Below are positions 45,466-57,404 of a DNA stretch of 64,000 nt, in pieces. A model generated the notes under the pieces. The model did no database searches, was not told the origin of the DNA, and was given only the letters and a program-made list of their open reading frames with translations. The stretch's first letter is position 1. Each line of letters starts with the position of its first letter. A program made the position numbers and the translations under genes. Origin of the DNA: Apodemus sylvaticus (Eukaryota; Chordata; Mammalia; Rodentia; Muridae); assembly GCF_947179515.1 (NCBI RefSeq), contig NC_067473.1, positions 105,619,282-105,683,281 of the forward strand, read 5' to 3'.

Positions 45466-46060
45466 CTGTAATTCTTTAAGGGCTTCTACTGCTTACCTGT
45501 GTTCTCCTGTATTTCTTTACAGGAGTTATTTTATTCTTCTTAAAGTCCTCGGTCATCATCATGAGATGTGATTTTTAAATCCAACTTTTGCTTTTCCAAT
45601 ATATTGGGGTATCCAGGACTTGTTACGGTGGAAGAACTGGGTTCTGATGTTGCCATATAGCATTGGTTTCTGTTGGTAGGGTTCTTGTGCTTGCCTTTCA
45701 CCATCTGTTTATATCTGGTGTTAGTTGGTCTTGCTGTCTCTGGCTAGAGCTTGTCCTACCTGTGGACTATTTCCATACTCCTGGGAGACCAACTCTCTTT
45801 TGGCAGGGTCTGTATGCAGATTACTGTGGAGCTACTAGGTTCCTAGGTGCAGATGGTGATTGGAAGGCTCCTGTCCACTAACCATATGCCCTGTGTGCTC
45901 CTTGCTGTTCCCCTCCAGACAGATATTGAAGAAAAAGTGGAAATCTCTCCTCCACACTTAAAAATGAAAGTGCAGTTAGGAGACTACTCTCTCCTGGCAG
46001 GCTGTGTACAGAAGGCTGTTGAGCCAACTGGTTCCCTGGTCCATAACAGGCTTTTCTTTA
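45466..46060 (-). mobile_element. Old antisense L1, 5' part (ORF1 N-terminus and 5' UTR)
   Basis: Plus-strand 'tgcctttcaccatctgttta' at about 45692 is the reverse complement of an ORF1 start region. The coiled-coil codons lie to its left (45466-45690) and 5' UTR-like sequence to its right. It is far more diverged than the copy at 41.0-45.5 kb. Orientation and position fit it being the other end of the old element seen at 31.4-32.3 kb. Confidence 0.65.
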
Positions 46061-46433
46061 TATTCTAAAAGAATCAGACATTTCTTTATCTTTTCAAAGA
46101 ATCAGTTTTTATATTTATTGTTGTTTCTTTGAAATGTTTACTTTGTTTTTCTATCGATTTTTCTCTGTTGCTTTTTAAAATTACTATTTCTTCCACTCTA
46201 TTGTGTTTGCATTTGGATTGTTTCTGTTTTTCCTTGTGTTTTATTTGCATCATATTACTTTTTCAGTTTTGATGAAAGCACCATTTTATTCTTTGACATT
46301 TTTATATATGTATTTAGCATATTTTGATAAATTTAACCTCACATTAACCTTTTCTACAGAAACCATTTTATTTCCAACATGTCTTCCTCCTTTTGTAGTG
46401 AGCCACTAAACTATAGTTATGCCTTCTTATGAA

Positions 46434-46479
<46 letters not shown>

Positions 46480-46628
46480 TTCTCTATAATATATTACATT
46501 ATGAAAATTGTTTCTTTTTTTGGCAAGCAATAAAATTTTATTTAATATATACAGCTACATTCATGGCTTTACACAATGTATGTTGTAGTATTTACATTGC
46601 CAGCATAGATTGATTGCCATGAAATCGT
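46061..46628. other. Unclassified T-rich sequence with an (ATT)n microsatellite
   Basis: No gene. It contains the trinucleotide repeat annotated separately. Confidence 0.4.
46437..46480. repeat. (ATT)n microsatellite, about 14 units
   Basis: An uninterrupted trinucleotide repeat. It yields a poly-Tyr reading frame that is not a gene. Confidence 0.97.
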
Positions 46629-46760
46629 GATTTTTTTTTTTTTTTTTAGATTTTCTGTGAGATTCTGTTTTAATATGTAACCCAAATTGGCCTAGAACTC
46701 ATGATCCTCATGAGATCATGCTCTGCATGCTATTCTTGTGGTTTACAAGTGTCATAGCTG
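46629..46760 (-). repeat. Old B1/PB1-like SINE
   Basis: T18 followed by 'agattctgttttaatatgta', 'cccaaattggcctagaactc' and 'atgatcctcatgagatcatg' matches a reverse-complement 7SL-derived SINE (tail first). Diverged. Confidence 0.65.
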
Positions 46761-46878
46761 GGTAAGACTGCTGATTGCTTCCCTCCTTTAGCAGCTTAAA
46801 TGACACCCTCTGGTACTGTGAATACTAGATTTCAGGGAGGAAGCTTTGCAGCCACGTGTATCCCAAATCCTTCAAATC

Positions 46879-48957
46879 TTTTTTTTTTATTCGATAAAAT
46901 TTATTTACATTTCAAATGATTTCCCCTTTTCTAGCCCCCCACTCCCCGAAAGTCCCATAAGCCCCCTTCTCTTCCCCTGTCCTCCCACCCACCCCTTCCC
47001 ACTTCCCCGTTCGGTTTTGCCGAATACTGCTTCACTGAGTCTTTCCAGAACCAGGGCCCACTCCTCCTTTCTTCTTGTACCTCATTTGATGTGTATATTA
47101 TGTTTTGGGTATTCCAGTTTTCTAGGTTAATAACCACTTATTAGTGAGTGCATACCATGATTCACCTTTTGAGTCTGGGTTACCTCACTTAGTATGATGA
47201 TCTCTAGCTCCATCCATTTGCCTAAGAATTTCATGAATTCATTGTTTCTAATGGCTGAATAGTACTCCATTGTGTAGATATACCACATTTTTTGCATCCA
47301 CTCTTCTGTTAAGGGATACCTGGGTTCTTTCCAGCATCTGGCAATTATAAATAGGGCTGCTATGAATATAGTAGAGCATGTATCCTTATTACATGGTGGG
47401 GAATCCTCTGGGTATATGCCCAGGAGTGGTATAGCAGGATCTTCTGGAAGTGAGGTGCCCAGTTTTTGGAGGAACCGCCAGACTGATTTCCAGAGTGGTT
47501 GTACCAAATTGCAACCCCACCAGCAGTGGAGGACTGTTCCTCTTTCTCCACACCCTCTCCACCACTTGCTGTCTCCTGAATTTTTAATCTTAGCCATTCT
47601 GACTGGTGTAAGATGAAATCTCAGGGTTGTTTTGATTTGCATTTCCCTAATGACTAATGAAGTTGAGCATTTTTTAAGATGCTTCTCCGCCATCCGAAGT
47701 TCTTCAGGTGAGAATTCTTTGTTTAACTCTGTACCCCATTTTTAAATAGGGTTGTTTGGTTTTCTGGAGTCTAACTTCTTGAGTTCTTTATATATATATT
47801 GGATATTAGCCCTCTATCTGATGTAGGATTGGTGAAGATCTTTTCCCAATTTGTTGGTTGCCGATTTGTCCTCTTGATGGTGTCCTTTGCCTTACAGAAA
47901 CTTTGTAATTTTATGAGGTCCCATTTGTCAATTCTTGCTCTTAGAGAATACGCTATTGGTGTTCTGTTCAGAAACTTTCTCCCTGTACCGATGTCCTCAA
48001 GGGTCTTCCCCAGTTTCTTTTCTATTAGCTTCAGAGTGTCTGGCTTTATGTGGAGGTCCTTGATCCATTTGGATTTGAGCTTAGTACAAGGAGACAAGGA
48101 TGGATCAATTCCCATTCTTCTGCATGCTGACCTCCAGTTGAACCAGCACCATTTGTTGAAAAGGCTATCTTTTTTCCATTGGATGTTTGCAGCCTCTTTG
48201 TTGAGGATCAAGTGGCCATAGGTGTGCAGGTTCATTTCTGGATCTTCAATCCTGTTCCATTGATCATCCTGCCTATCACTGTACCAATACCATGCAGTTT
48301 GTAATACTATTGCTCTGTAGTATTGCTTGAGGTCAGGGATACTGATTCCCCCAGATTTTCTTTTGTTGCTGAGAATAGTTTTAGCTATCCTGGGTTTTTT
48401 GTTGTTCCAGATGAATTTGATAATTGCTCTTTCTAACTCTGTGAAGAATTGAGTTGGGATTTTGATGGGTATTGCATTGAATCTGTATATTGCTTTTGGC
48501 AAAATGGCCATTTTAACTATATTGATTCTACCGATCCATGAGCATGGGAGGTTTTCCCATTTTTTGAGGTCTTCTTCCATTTCCTTTTTCAGAGTCTTGA
48601 AGTTCTTGTCATACAGATCTTTCACATGTTTGGTAAGAGTCACCCCCAAGATACTTTATACTGTTTGTGGCTATTGTGAAGGGGGTCATTTCCCTAATTT
48701 CTTTCTCAGCCTGCTTATCCTTTGAGTATAGGAAGGCCACTGATTTGCTTGAGTTGATTTTATAACCTGCCACTTTGCTGAAGTTGTTTATCAGCTGTAA
48801 GAACTCTCTAGTGGAGTTTTTTGGGTCACTTAGGTAGACTATCATGTCGTCTGCAAATAATGATAGTTTGACTTCTTCCTTTCCAATTTGTATCCCTTTA
48901 GCCTCCTTATGTTGTCGAATTGCCCGAGCTAGTACCTCAAGGAGAAAGGGGGCAGCC
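46879..48957 (-). mobile_element. 5'-truncated L1 (ORF2 C-terminal half and 3' UTR)
   Basis: It starts on plus with T10 and 'attcgataaaatttatttac', the same 3' end type as the L1 at 34-41 kb, and is highly similar to it throughout. It covers ORF2 from the reverse transcriptase to the stop. It is truncated at the equivalent of about 38813, and ~18 bp ('tacaatattgaaaagata' type) is missing close to the truncation point. Lesions visible in ORF2 are an extra C in the run at 48642-48646, an extra TA near 47790 and a TAA codon at 47743-47745. No target-site duplication was found. It separates a B1-like SINE from an older L1. Confidence 0.92.
47127..48957 (-). pseudogene. Truncated and frameshifted L1 ORF2 fragment
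   Basis: Three minus-strand frames together cover the ORF2 end. 48609-48959 holds the FADDM box, 47771-48649 holds the region after the reverse transcriptase, and 47127-47693 holds the Cys-rich motif C-x3-C-x7-H-x4-C and the usual ISGY terminus. The first part of ORF2 (endonuclease) is absent through 5' truncation. It served as the reference for recognising the +1 T at 39624-39628 in the sense L1. Confidence 0.92.
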
Positions 48958-50045
48958 ACTCCTGCCTCTTAGACCTCTTAGCCCTGGCATTCCCCTTCAT
49001 TGGGGCATTCCCCTACATTGGGGCATCGAGCCTTCCCAGGATCAAGGGCTTTTCCCATTTATAGCCAACAAAGTCATGCTCTGCTACATATTTGGCTCAA
49101 GCCATGGGTAGATCTATATTTGCTCTTTGGCTGGTGGTTTAGTTCCTGGGAGCTTTTATAAGTGAGTACATACCAGGCATGTTCTTTAGGGTCTATATTA
49201 CTTCACACAGGATGATGTTTTCTAGCTCCATCCATTTGCCTGATAATTTAATGATGGCCTTGTTTTTAATAGCTCAGTATTATTCCATTGTGTAAAGGAT
49301 CCACATCTATTTTATCCATTCTTTAACTGAGGGACATGTGTGGTGTTTGTAGTCTCTGTCTATAATGAATAAAGCTGCTCTGAACATTGTTGAGCAATTG
49401 TCCTTGTGGCATGGTGGAGCATATTTTGGGTATATGTCCAGGAGATGTATAGTGGAGTCTTGAGGTAAAAGTATTCCCATTTTTTTTCTGAGAGAGTGCC
49501 AAATTTATTTCCAAAATGACTACAAGTTTGCACTTCCTACTAGCAATGGAGGAGTGTTCCCCTTGCTCCAGATTCTCTCCAACATATGCTGTTGCTTGAG
49601 GGTTTTTTATTTGATTGTTTGTTTTATCTTAGCCATTCTAATAGGTATAATGTGGAATCTTAGAGTGGTTTTCATTTGCATTTCTCTGATGACCAAAGAC
49701 ATTGAACATTTATGTGTTTCTTGGTCATTAGTGATTCCTCTCTTGAGAATTATCTGTTTTGCTATGTGCCCCATTTTAAGTTGTTTATTAGTGTCTAAGT
49801 TCTTGAGTTCTTAATATATTTGATATATTAGCTCTCTGTCCCATATAGGGTTGGTAAAGATCCTTTCCTGTTCTACAGACTGATATTTTGTCCCATTGAC
49901 TGTATTTTCTGCCTTACAGAAGTGTTTCAGTTTGATAAAATACTATTAATTAATTCTTGATCTCGTAGTGTTCTGTTCAGGAAGTTGTCCCCTGTACCAA
50001 AATGTTCAGTTATTCCTTACTTTATCTACCATTAGATTTAGTATC
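48958..50045 (-). mobile_element. Older antisense L1 fragment
   Basis: Plus-strand phrases match the reverse complement of an old L1 3' region and ORF2: 'tctagctccatccatttgcc', 'tattccattgtgtaaagga', 'aataaagctgctctgaac', 'ttgccttacagaagtgtt' type. It fades out near 50045. It contains a small tandem duplication, 'ggcattcccct.cattgg', at about 48987-49024. No intact coding remains. Confidence 0.8.
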
Positions 50046-51299
50046 TTTGCCTAGGGATTGGTACTTCCTACAGTTTTAATTAGTTTTTTCAAATCAATTA
50101 ATCTAATTAGTTCAATCACATTCAGACACATCTAAAGATCTACATTCCATGTGATTCTAGAGCTAACCCAATTCACAAATGTGATCCATCATGATAGGAA
50201 CTCTGGGCTAAGTGTACCCTCATTATGACAATACTCTAAGTTCATGGAAATTATTAGTTTTATCATTTCAGCAATTCCTTCTGGGCTTGTTAACATTAGG
50301 TTTCACTAAGCACAAACATAATTGAAGGAGTGGCCAAAGGCATTTGAACTCTTCTACTAAATTTAGAAATGTCATGAAAAACCAAAAAAAAAAAAAAAAA
50401 AAAAAAAAAATCAAACTGTGGTCAGGATCCATTTTATGAGAAAAGGATCTATTTTTGATTATAAAAATATCATTTGGTCTAGTTGATACTGATAAAAGAA
50501 ATGTGAAAAGGAATATTATCAAAAACAGCTATAAAGGCACAGGCAATATGTACTGCTTATTAATCATTTCAATTTTGCAGCTATCAGCATAGAAAAGCCT
50601 CATACTCTAAAATATTAAACCCTATCTTTAAGAAGAACATCAATCAACATCTTTCTTAGATTCATGAAAGCATCCTTTTGAGCAACTTGTACTTTGCCAG
50701 CATTGCTCTTTCTCTCAGAGTAACTCCCCTGTAATTGTATACACCATCAATTATCTTTGCTGACATATTCTCCGGTACTTTTATATTACTAGCAAGCTTG
50801 TCTCATAATTCTGGAATCCCAGCAGCAACAGCAGCCTGGAACTGCTAATGTGACAGGATAATAGTGATGGCTTCTCCCAGTTTCCTCTTCCATACTTTCA
50901 TTCACAGTTGGTCCTCATTGTTCATGGCCTCTCCATCTGTGAATCTGTCTAATCACCAAAATTTATTTGTAAGTTCCAAACACTCTTGACAATTTTAGAA
51001 TCATATATGAGTACATGAAGGGTGGTAAAATTTGTCAGTTGTACATTATGCATTCTCAGATGAGATTCTTAAAGGGTCAAACTTTCCTCAGCTTATTTCA
51101 TTATACATATATTCAAACAAAACCTGTCATATTAAAGTTGAACAAGGCAAACCAACAAAAGAAAAAGAAAAAAACATTTAAAAAGGCATAAGAATAAGAG
51201 ACCCTCTAATTTTCTCACTAGAATTCCATAAAACCAGTAAACTGGAAGCCATGGTATGTATTCAGAGGATCTAGTACAGAACCATGTAGGCCTGTGCAT
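50046..51299. other. Unclassified AT-rich sequence with an A27 tract
   Basis: No gene. Poly(A) of 27 bases lies at 50384-50410, and its flanks are not a recognised retroelement. Confidence 0.35.
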
Positions 51300-52110
51300 G
51301 CTGCATTAGTCTCTGTGAACCTACATGAGTTTGCTCGGTTGTTTAGTTGTTTTAGTCGTTTCATTGATATTCAACATCCCCTCTAGCTCTTATATGCTTT
51401 CTGACTCCCCTTCTGTGGGATAGCCTGAGCTCTGAAGGGAGAGATTTGATAAAGATATCTCACTCTCTTCATAATGGCTGGCTGCAACTCTCTGTATTTA
51501 TTCTCATCTGTTCCAAAATGAAGCTTCTTTGATGATAGTTGTACATGGTACTTCTCTGAATATCATTGGAGTCATTTTATCACTATTTTTCTTTCTTTTT
51601 TTTTTTGTTTTTTGACCTGTAGGAATTTGTTTAATTCTAGGTCCCTGGGCTATTTATCCAAAGGCTTGTGATCACTCAAGCAGCAGTAGATATGGGTTTC
51701 ATCTCTTGGGCTCAAGCTGAAGTCAAATCAGTTTTTGGTTGGTTACTGCCATGAATTTTGTGCCACCATTGCTCTAGCATATCTGACAAGTGGGGCACCA
51801 ATGTAGAGGAAAAGATTTGTGGCTGCCTTGATGATTATATTCCTCTTTTGATAGTGAGAAGAGTAACTTCCACTATCAAAGATGCTATAGGGATGAAGGC
51901 TTGACTTCATCATGTTGTATAAGTGCTGTCTGGAACTGTCAGTCTATGGAGAGCAACTTATTGTCTTGACAACTGCCTCTGTTGTTTGGGGATTCCCATG
52001 GGATGTAATTGGCCAAAAATGTAATTGGATGCTTCCAATATAGGTACAAGAAGCTCAGTGTGGCAAAAAGAAATGGCTAGTTGGGATACTGTGTTCCACA
52101 TATTTGTTGA
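51300..52110. repeat. Dispersed mouse repeat, family not named
   Basis: Phrases such as 'gggagagatttgataaagat', 'gtatttattctcatctgttc', 'gaagcttctttgatgatagt', 'ggtccctgggctatttatcc' and 'ttggttggttactgccatga' are ones I recall as recurring widely in mouse DNA. The copy is diverged. I cannot name the family or its orientation. No reading frame of note. Confidence 0.5.
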
Positions 52111-52529
52111 CTTCATTTAAATCTCCATCACATATATATAAATACTTTTGAAAATATCTACTGTACTAAGTGCTGAACTATCCACTTAATCCACTGAATT
52201 TTAGATTCCCCCCTCCCCTAACTTTCCTTGTTTGTGTGGTTTGAATAGTATGTATAGTGTAATAGGTTTGTTTACTCTTTGAAGCAAGGTCTCTTTATCA
52301 AAACAATAGCTCACAGATATAGCATGTCTTCCTATCATGTCCTTATACTTAGATGGCGAGTGCTTAACCATTGAAGCACTTCCTCAACCCAAAACATTTC
52401 AAGTTTCATGGGGTTTATTCATTAAACATGCAGTTCAGTTCTGCAACTCAGCATAATCATTTCAAAGATTATATTATGTGTGATAGATGATTTAGACATG
52501 TTTTATGTAATTAATTTCTTTTTTCCACC
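52111..52529. other. Unclassified sequence
   Basis: No gene or named repeat. Confidence 0.35.
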
Positions 52530-53192
52530 ATTTTTTTATTTTCTAAATTCTTTGTTTACATTAAAATTCTTTCCCCTTTCCCAGTTCCCCCCTTCCCATA
52601 TGTCCCATAAGCCTTCTCTATACCCATTCTCCAATCACCTCCCTCCTTTTTCTCTGTCCTGGTACTCCCCTACAATGCTGGATCAGGCCTTTCCAGGATC
52701 AGGGCCCTCTTCTTACTTCTTCATGGGAGTCATTTGATATGCTACTTGTGTCTTGGGTATTCAGAGTGTCTGGGCTAGATAATATCCACTTATTAGTGAT
52801 TGCATTCCATGTATATTCTTTTGTGATTGGGTTACCTCAGTTAGGATGGTATTTTCCAGTTCCAACCATTTGCCTACAAATTTCAAGAATTCATTGTTTT
52901 TAATTGCTCAGTAGTATTCCATTGTGTAAATATGCCACATTTTCTGTATCCATTCCTCCATTGAGGGACATCTGGGTTCTTTACAGCTTCTGGCTATTAT
53001 AAATAAGGCTGCTATGATCATAGTAGAACATGCTTCCTTATTGCATGCTGGGGAGTCCTCTAGGTATACATCCAGGAGTGGTATAGGAGGGTCCTCCGGT
53101 AGTGTCATGATCAGTTTTCTGAGGAACTGCCAGACTGATTTCCAGAGTGGTTGTACCATCTTGCAATCCCACCAGCAGTTGAGGAGTGTTCT
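52530..53192 (-). mobile_element. 5'-truncated L1 (ORF2 C-terminus and 3' UTR)
   Basis: It starts on plus with 'ttttttattttctaaattc' and the C-rich 3' UTR, nearly the same type as 41.0-41.3 kb. It then enters ORF2, where an 82-codon stretch equivalent to the ORF2 C-terminus is open on the minus strand (within 52908-53216). It ends near 53190 at the 'ggagtgttc' block. No target-site duplication recognised. Confidence 0.88.
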
Positions 53193-53649
53193 ATGCATAC
53201 CATAGATAGCTTTCACAGTTCAATACTTTATAATTTTATATACATTATAAGAACTGATAATAATCTGATGTTAATCATAAGTTATTTCAAATTTTTGGAA
53301 ACCACCATTAACTAAGTAATCATTTTATACTTTGCATCCTGTTTTTAAATAGATTGAGAGAGGTATTCCCACAAACAACATAGGCTTTGTTGCTGCTGTG
53401 CATAGCCTCCCAGAGATTGAAGGTAAGTTACTAAAGTTGAACATTTCCTGTATTTCAGACACAGAATTTCGATGATTTTAGTGGTATCTGAACAGAAAGC
53501 CACTTCTTTTCTAGACCACCATTTATATTATAATAAGATGCTATTCCAACAGAATTCTAACAAATAGTTCTAGTATACTGGGTCACAGATGAACCACATA
53601 ATGACCACCATGTCAAAATTTCCTAACGGAACAATCTTGGAACTCAATA
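53193..53649. other. Unclassified AT-rich sequence
   Basis: No gene or named repeat. Confidence 0.35.
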
Positions 53650-55380
53650 CCTAGCTATTTTGACTTACAGAACTCTCAGTCCAAAGGCCATTCCAGTATC
53701 TGGAAGCCCAGAGACCATGCCAAGTCCCAGAGCCCAAGGTTCTCAGAGGCAACACAGATATCCAAAACCCAGGAGTCACTCAGACTGTCAGCACCCCAGA
53801 GGGATCAAGACACCATACTTGATCTGAGGACTCACACATCCCCGGAACCTCAGACCACTCAGTCCAGAAAATCAGGAAGAGAACAGAAACCAAGAGAAAA
53901 ACGTCTATCTGATAAAGATTAACTCTGATTTTGGCTCCTAAATCTAGATATATCCTAAACACAAATACCTATACATCAGTGTAAACAAAGTCAGCAACAG
54001 CCAGGACAATTTGGCCCCAACTGGAACCTGGCTATCCAACCACATCAGCCCCAGAATATGCAAACACACCTGAAGCACAAGAAAATGAAATCATATCCAA
54101 CTTTATGAAGGTGATAGAGGTCCTTAAGAAGGATATAAATAAATCACATAAAGAAACCCAAGAATACACAAACACTGAGAGAAAATAAATAATATGCTTA
54201 AAGAAAGTCAGTAATATACAGTCAAAGGAAAGGAATAAAACTGTTTAAGATCTGAAAATTGAACAGAAGCAATAAAGAAAACACAAACTGAGGGAATGTT
54301 AGAGATGGGAAATCTAGAGAAGAAAACAGAACTATAAATGCAAGGAATACAAGAGATAGAAGAGAGAAAAGACTCAGTGAAACAGTATTTGGCAAAACCA
54401 GAACGGGGAACTGGGAAGGGGTGGGAGGGAGGACAGGGGAAGAGAAGGGGGCTTACGGGACTTTCGGCGAGTGGGGGGGGGGGCTAGAAAAGGGGAAATC
54501 ATTTGAAATGTAAATAAATTATATCGAATAAAAAAAAAAAGAAGAGAGAAACCAAGACAGAATATACTATAGAAGAGAATTACATATCAATTGATACATC
54601 AGTCAAAAAAATGTTAAATCTTAAAAACTTCTGGCACATAACATAAGGAAATTTGGTACACTATGAATAGATCAAACTCCACCCTAAGAAAACAAACTAC
54701 ACCCATGAAAAGATAGGAGTAAAATTAAAAGAAATAGGAAAGGGCACTTCCTATGCAACAAAAGAAAAAAAATCCACCTAGATTAAGACTCAGTTCTAAA
54801 TATCTACAATCTAAAGGGCAAAAGGGCCCACATATTTATAAAACAAAATATTAATAAAATATAAATCAGATATTTAACCACACACATTAATAATACAAGA
54901 CTAACACCCACTCTCACTAATGGATAAGTCATCAAAACAGAAACTAAATAGAGAAATAATGGAACTAACAAATTATTATTCAAATGGACGTAACAGATAT
55001 CTAGAGAAAGACTGACACAAACAGAAAAATGAATCTTCTTCCCAGCACCTCACAGAACTTCTTCCAATATTGATTGCATACTCAGTCACAAAGCCAGTCT
55101 TGAGATACAAAAAAAATTGAAAACAGTTTATATTCTATTAGACCACCATGGATTAAAGTTGAATTTCAATAACAGCCTGAAGCCCACTAACCCATGAAAA
55201 CTAAACAGCTTTCTACTGAATGACCACTGGGTCAATGAGGAATAAGGAAAGAAATTAAAGTCTTTGTTAAATTCAATGAAAATAAAGACACAATGTACTC
55301 AAACTATGGGACACAATGAAAGCAGTGCTATGAGAAATGTTCATATCACTACCTGTCTTCACAAAAATAATGAAGTGATC
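53650..55380 (+). mobile_element. Old sense L1: 5' UTR, decayed ORF1, start of ORF2
   Basis: The 5' UTR-like region (53650-54050) precedes decayed ORF1 sequence (from about 54050, with coiled-coil codons 'gaaacccaagaatacacaa'). Decayed ORF2 endonuclease sequence follows ('caaacagaaaaatgaatctt', 'tagaccaccatgga' near 55140). Stops and indels are frequent, so no long frame survives. A short younger L1 is inserted at 54370-54540. Confidence 0.7.
54359..54551 (+). mobile_element. Short young L1 3' insertion with target-site duplication inside an old L1
   Basis: The body (54370-54540) holds only the last ~170 bp of an L1 3' UTR of the same type as the L1 at 34-41 kb, then A11. It includes a pure run of about ten G. 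It is flanked by gaagagagaaa at 54359-54369 and 54541-54551. The sequences on either side rejoin as old L1 ORF1. Confidence 0.92.
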
Positions 55381-55399
55381 TAATATCAGCAACTTTAAA

Positions 55400-55625
55400 G
55401 TGCACACACACACACACACACACACTTGTCCAGCCTTAAAGAGGAAGGTTCAGAGTCTTATTGCAACTTGATACGCCATGTTAGTTGATATTCATGGGAG
55501 TCCTGCCATTTTCTGAAGAGAACTGGAGAAAGAGGGATAAGTGGTTAGGTGGTGAGAGAGTCTAGGAAGGGAAAGGGAGGAAAAACTGTGGTTAATATGT
55601 AATATATGGGAGAAGAATAAATAAA
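55400..55625 (+). repeat. (CA)n followed by an old L1 3' end
   Basis: (CA)12 at 55401-55424 is followed by 'aactgtggttaatatgtaat' and 'gaagaataaataaaataat', an old rodent L1 3' terminus with a polyadenylation signal. Confidence 0.6.
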
Positions 55626-55639
55626 ATAATTTAAAAATG

Positions 55640-56000
55640 CACAATCATTGAAAATTCAGACAATAACTAACTAATCAGGAAGGATCCAGCATTAGTGAAT
55701 GAATCTATAATACAACTCCCACACCTAAGATTCAAGAATCATTGAGGAAGAGCAGGCCTTGGGAAGCCATAAGACAAGGAAATCTGCCATGAGATTATGT
55801 ATCCAGAAATGATAGGCCAACTTTACCCATGATACTCCAAGATTATTACAACCTATAAGACCTGAAAAAGGATACAACCAATAATCCTTCTATCAAAAAA
55901 TAGGGAAATCTCACAGGTCCCCATTCCTAGACAAGTAGTTATAGACAACTATGGAATGTTGAGAGAGGGATCTCCAGAATTTTTAATTTGTCATGTATAC
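55640..56000 (+). repeat. Old L1 (Lx-like) 3' UTR fragment
   Basis: 'actcccacacctaagattc', 'gagattatgtatccagaaat', 'gacaactatggaatgttgag' and 'agagagggatct' occur in the order of the old L1 3' UTR also seen at 16.3 and 60.0 kb. Confidence 0.65.
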
Positions 56001-56214
56001 CTATATATATATTCATATCAAAAATTCCTAAGTATATATAACAATAATACATAAGGATGAAATTATGAATTTGAGAGGTACTAAGAGATGAGAAAGATTA
56101 TAGAGGGTGATAGGGAAAGAGAATGATATATTACATTTTAATTTTTAAAGTAAAATAAGTATTTTAAGAAACCATATAAAGGAGAAGAAATAGAAAAATG
56201 AGTACAGTAGTGGC

Positions 56215-56345
56215 TAAAGATACGATTTAGTGGATAAGAGCACTTGATATGATATCATAAGGACCTCAATTCAGATCCCTAAATCTCATGTAAAATATCA
56301 GATGTACTTGCTAGTGACTCCTTAACACTACCACTATGGGGAGAA
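56215..56345 (+). repeat. Degenerate tRNA-type SINE (B2/B3/B4-like)
   Basis: 'gatttagtggataagagcac' and 'aaggacctcaattcagatcc' are A-box and B-box regions of a tRNA-derived rodent SINE. The rest is eroded. Confidence 0.5.
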
Positions 56346-56504
56346 GAGACAGGAGGGCCATTTTAGTGTTCTGATTGCCAGCATAGCTACCAATTTAGTG
56401 AGAAAACTTGCATCAAGGGAGTAAAGCAGAGCATACTAGAACAGGAGAGCAGACATCCTCCTTGACTTGGTGCATCTGCATATATATATATAAATGCACC
56501 ATAC

Positions 56505-56554
56505 ACATATAGACACACACGCGTGTGCACAAACACACACACACACACAGGAGA

Positions 56555-56627
<73 letters not shown>
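56505..56627. repeat. Compound (CA)n-(GA)n microsatellite
   Basis: CA-rich sequence with CG interruptions (56505-56549) passes into about 38 GA units (56550-56627) with one CAGA interruption. Confidence 0.96.
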
Positions 56628-56628
<1 letters not shown>

Positions 56629-57117
56629 AAATGCTAAAACTTGAGTGCTTTTAAAAAGAACTGCCAGAAAGGAACATTACTTTAAGATCACTAAGGTGAT
56701 TTTGCCACTGGAAGAAATACTTCCTTTCTTGGATGTAAAAACCTGAGGTTAGGGATGCCTCCTCTAGGGCACTTTACAGTTGAAAAACAAAAAGAAACAG
56801 TGAAGACATAATAAGGGAGCTTTTTAGGAAAGAGTACAGGGAAAGTACACCTTGCAGTAGAGTAGCTAGGCAGGATAACAGGAAAAGAACAAAGAACATA
56901 GTGAGCTGCCTCAAATCTTTGTTCTTTGTGGCTTTTATTGAGTGTTAAGCTGGAGTCAGAGTGACAGAAGTCTGTGTTCAAACCGCAGCTCACACACATT
57001 TTATGTCAAGAGATGAGGAAGTAACTATTTCCATCTTTAATTAAATTTATTGCAGGCTAATAGCGTCTTAAAGTGGCCCCAAATCCAGCATGATTTGTCT
57101 GTGCATGCATGTGTGTG
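56628..57117. other. Unclassified sequence
   Basis: No supported gene. The 102-codon minus frame at 56691-56999 has no family features I can identify. Confidence 0.35.
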
Positions 57118-57200
57118 GATGCATGTGTGTGTGTGTGTGTGTGTGTGCCTTTTCATGTGTATGTGTACATGCATGTGTGTGTGTGCATGCATGTGTGTGT

Positions 57201-57236
<36 letters not shown>
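57118..57236. repeat. (GT)n/(GCATGT)n microsatellite
   Basis: About 120 bp of GT repeats interrupted by GCATGCAT and ATGTGTATG units, ending in a GC-rich 'gcccgcgctcacgtgcgcccg'-like segment. Cys/Val and Thr/His frames here are artefacts. Confidence 0.95.
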
Positions 57237-57404
57237 CCGCGCTCACGTGCGCCCGCATGGGCTTGTGTGAAACAGAAAGGTAAGGACAATGAAGGATTTT
57301 TATTTCCCCTTCAGGTTGGCATTTATAAGTGTACCAAGTTACCTCTGTAGCCAAAAGGTGACAAGTAGGCTATCATTGCTGACCATGCAAACTCCCATAT
57401 ATTC

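Noticed and set aside
46845..46880. 'gcagccac' near the left end of the 46.9-kb L1 and again at its right end (48952) as a target-site duplication
   Set aside because: The left copy is more than 20 bp away from the T-rich end, and the right copy is inside L1 homology, so it does not fit.
57037..57354. Cys/Val and Thr/His-rich frames
   Set aside because: Translation of the GT microsatellite.
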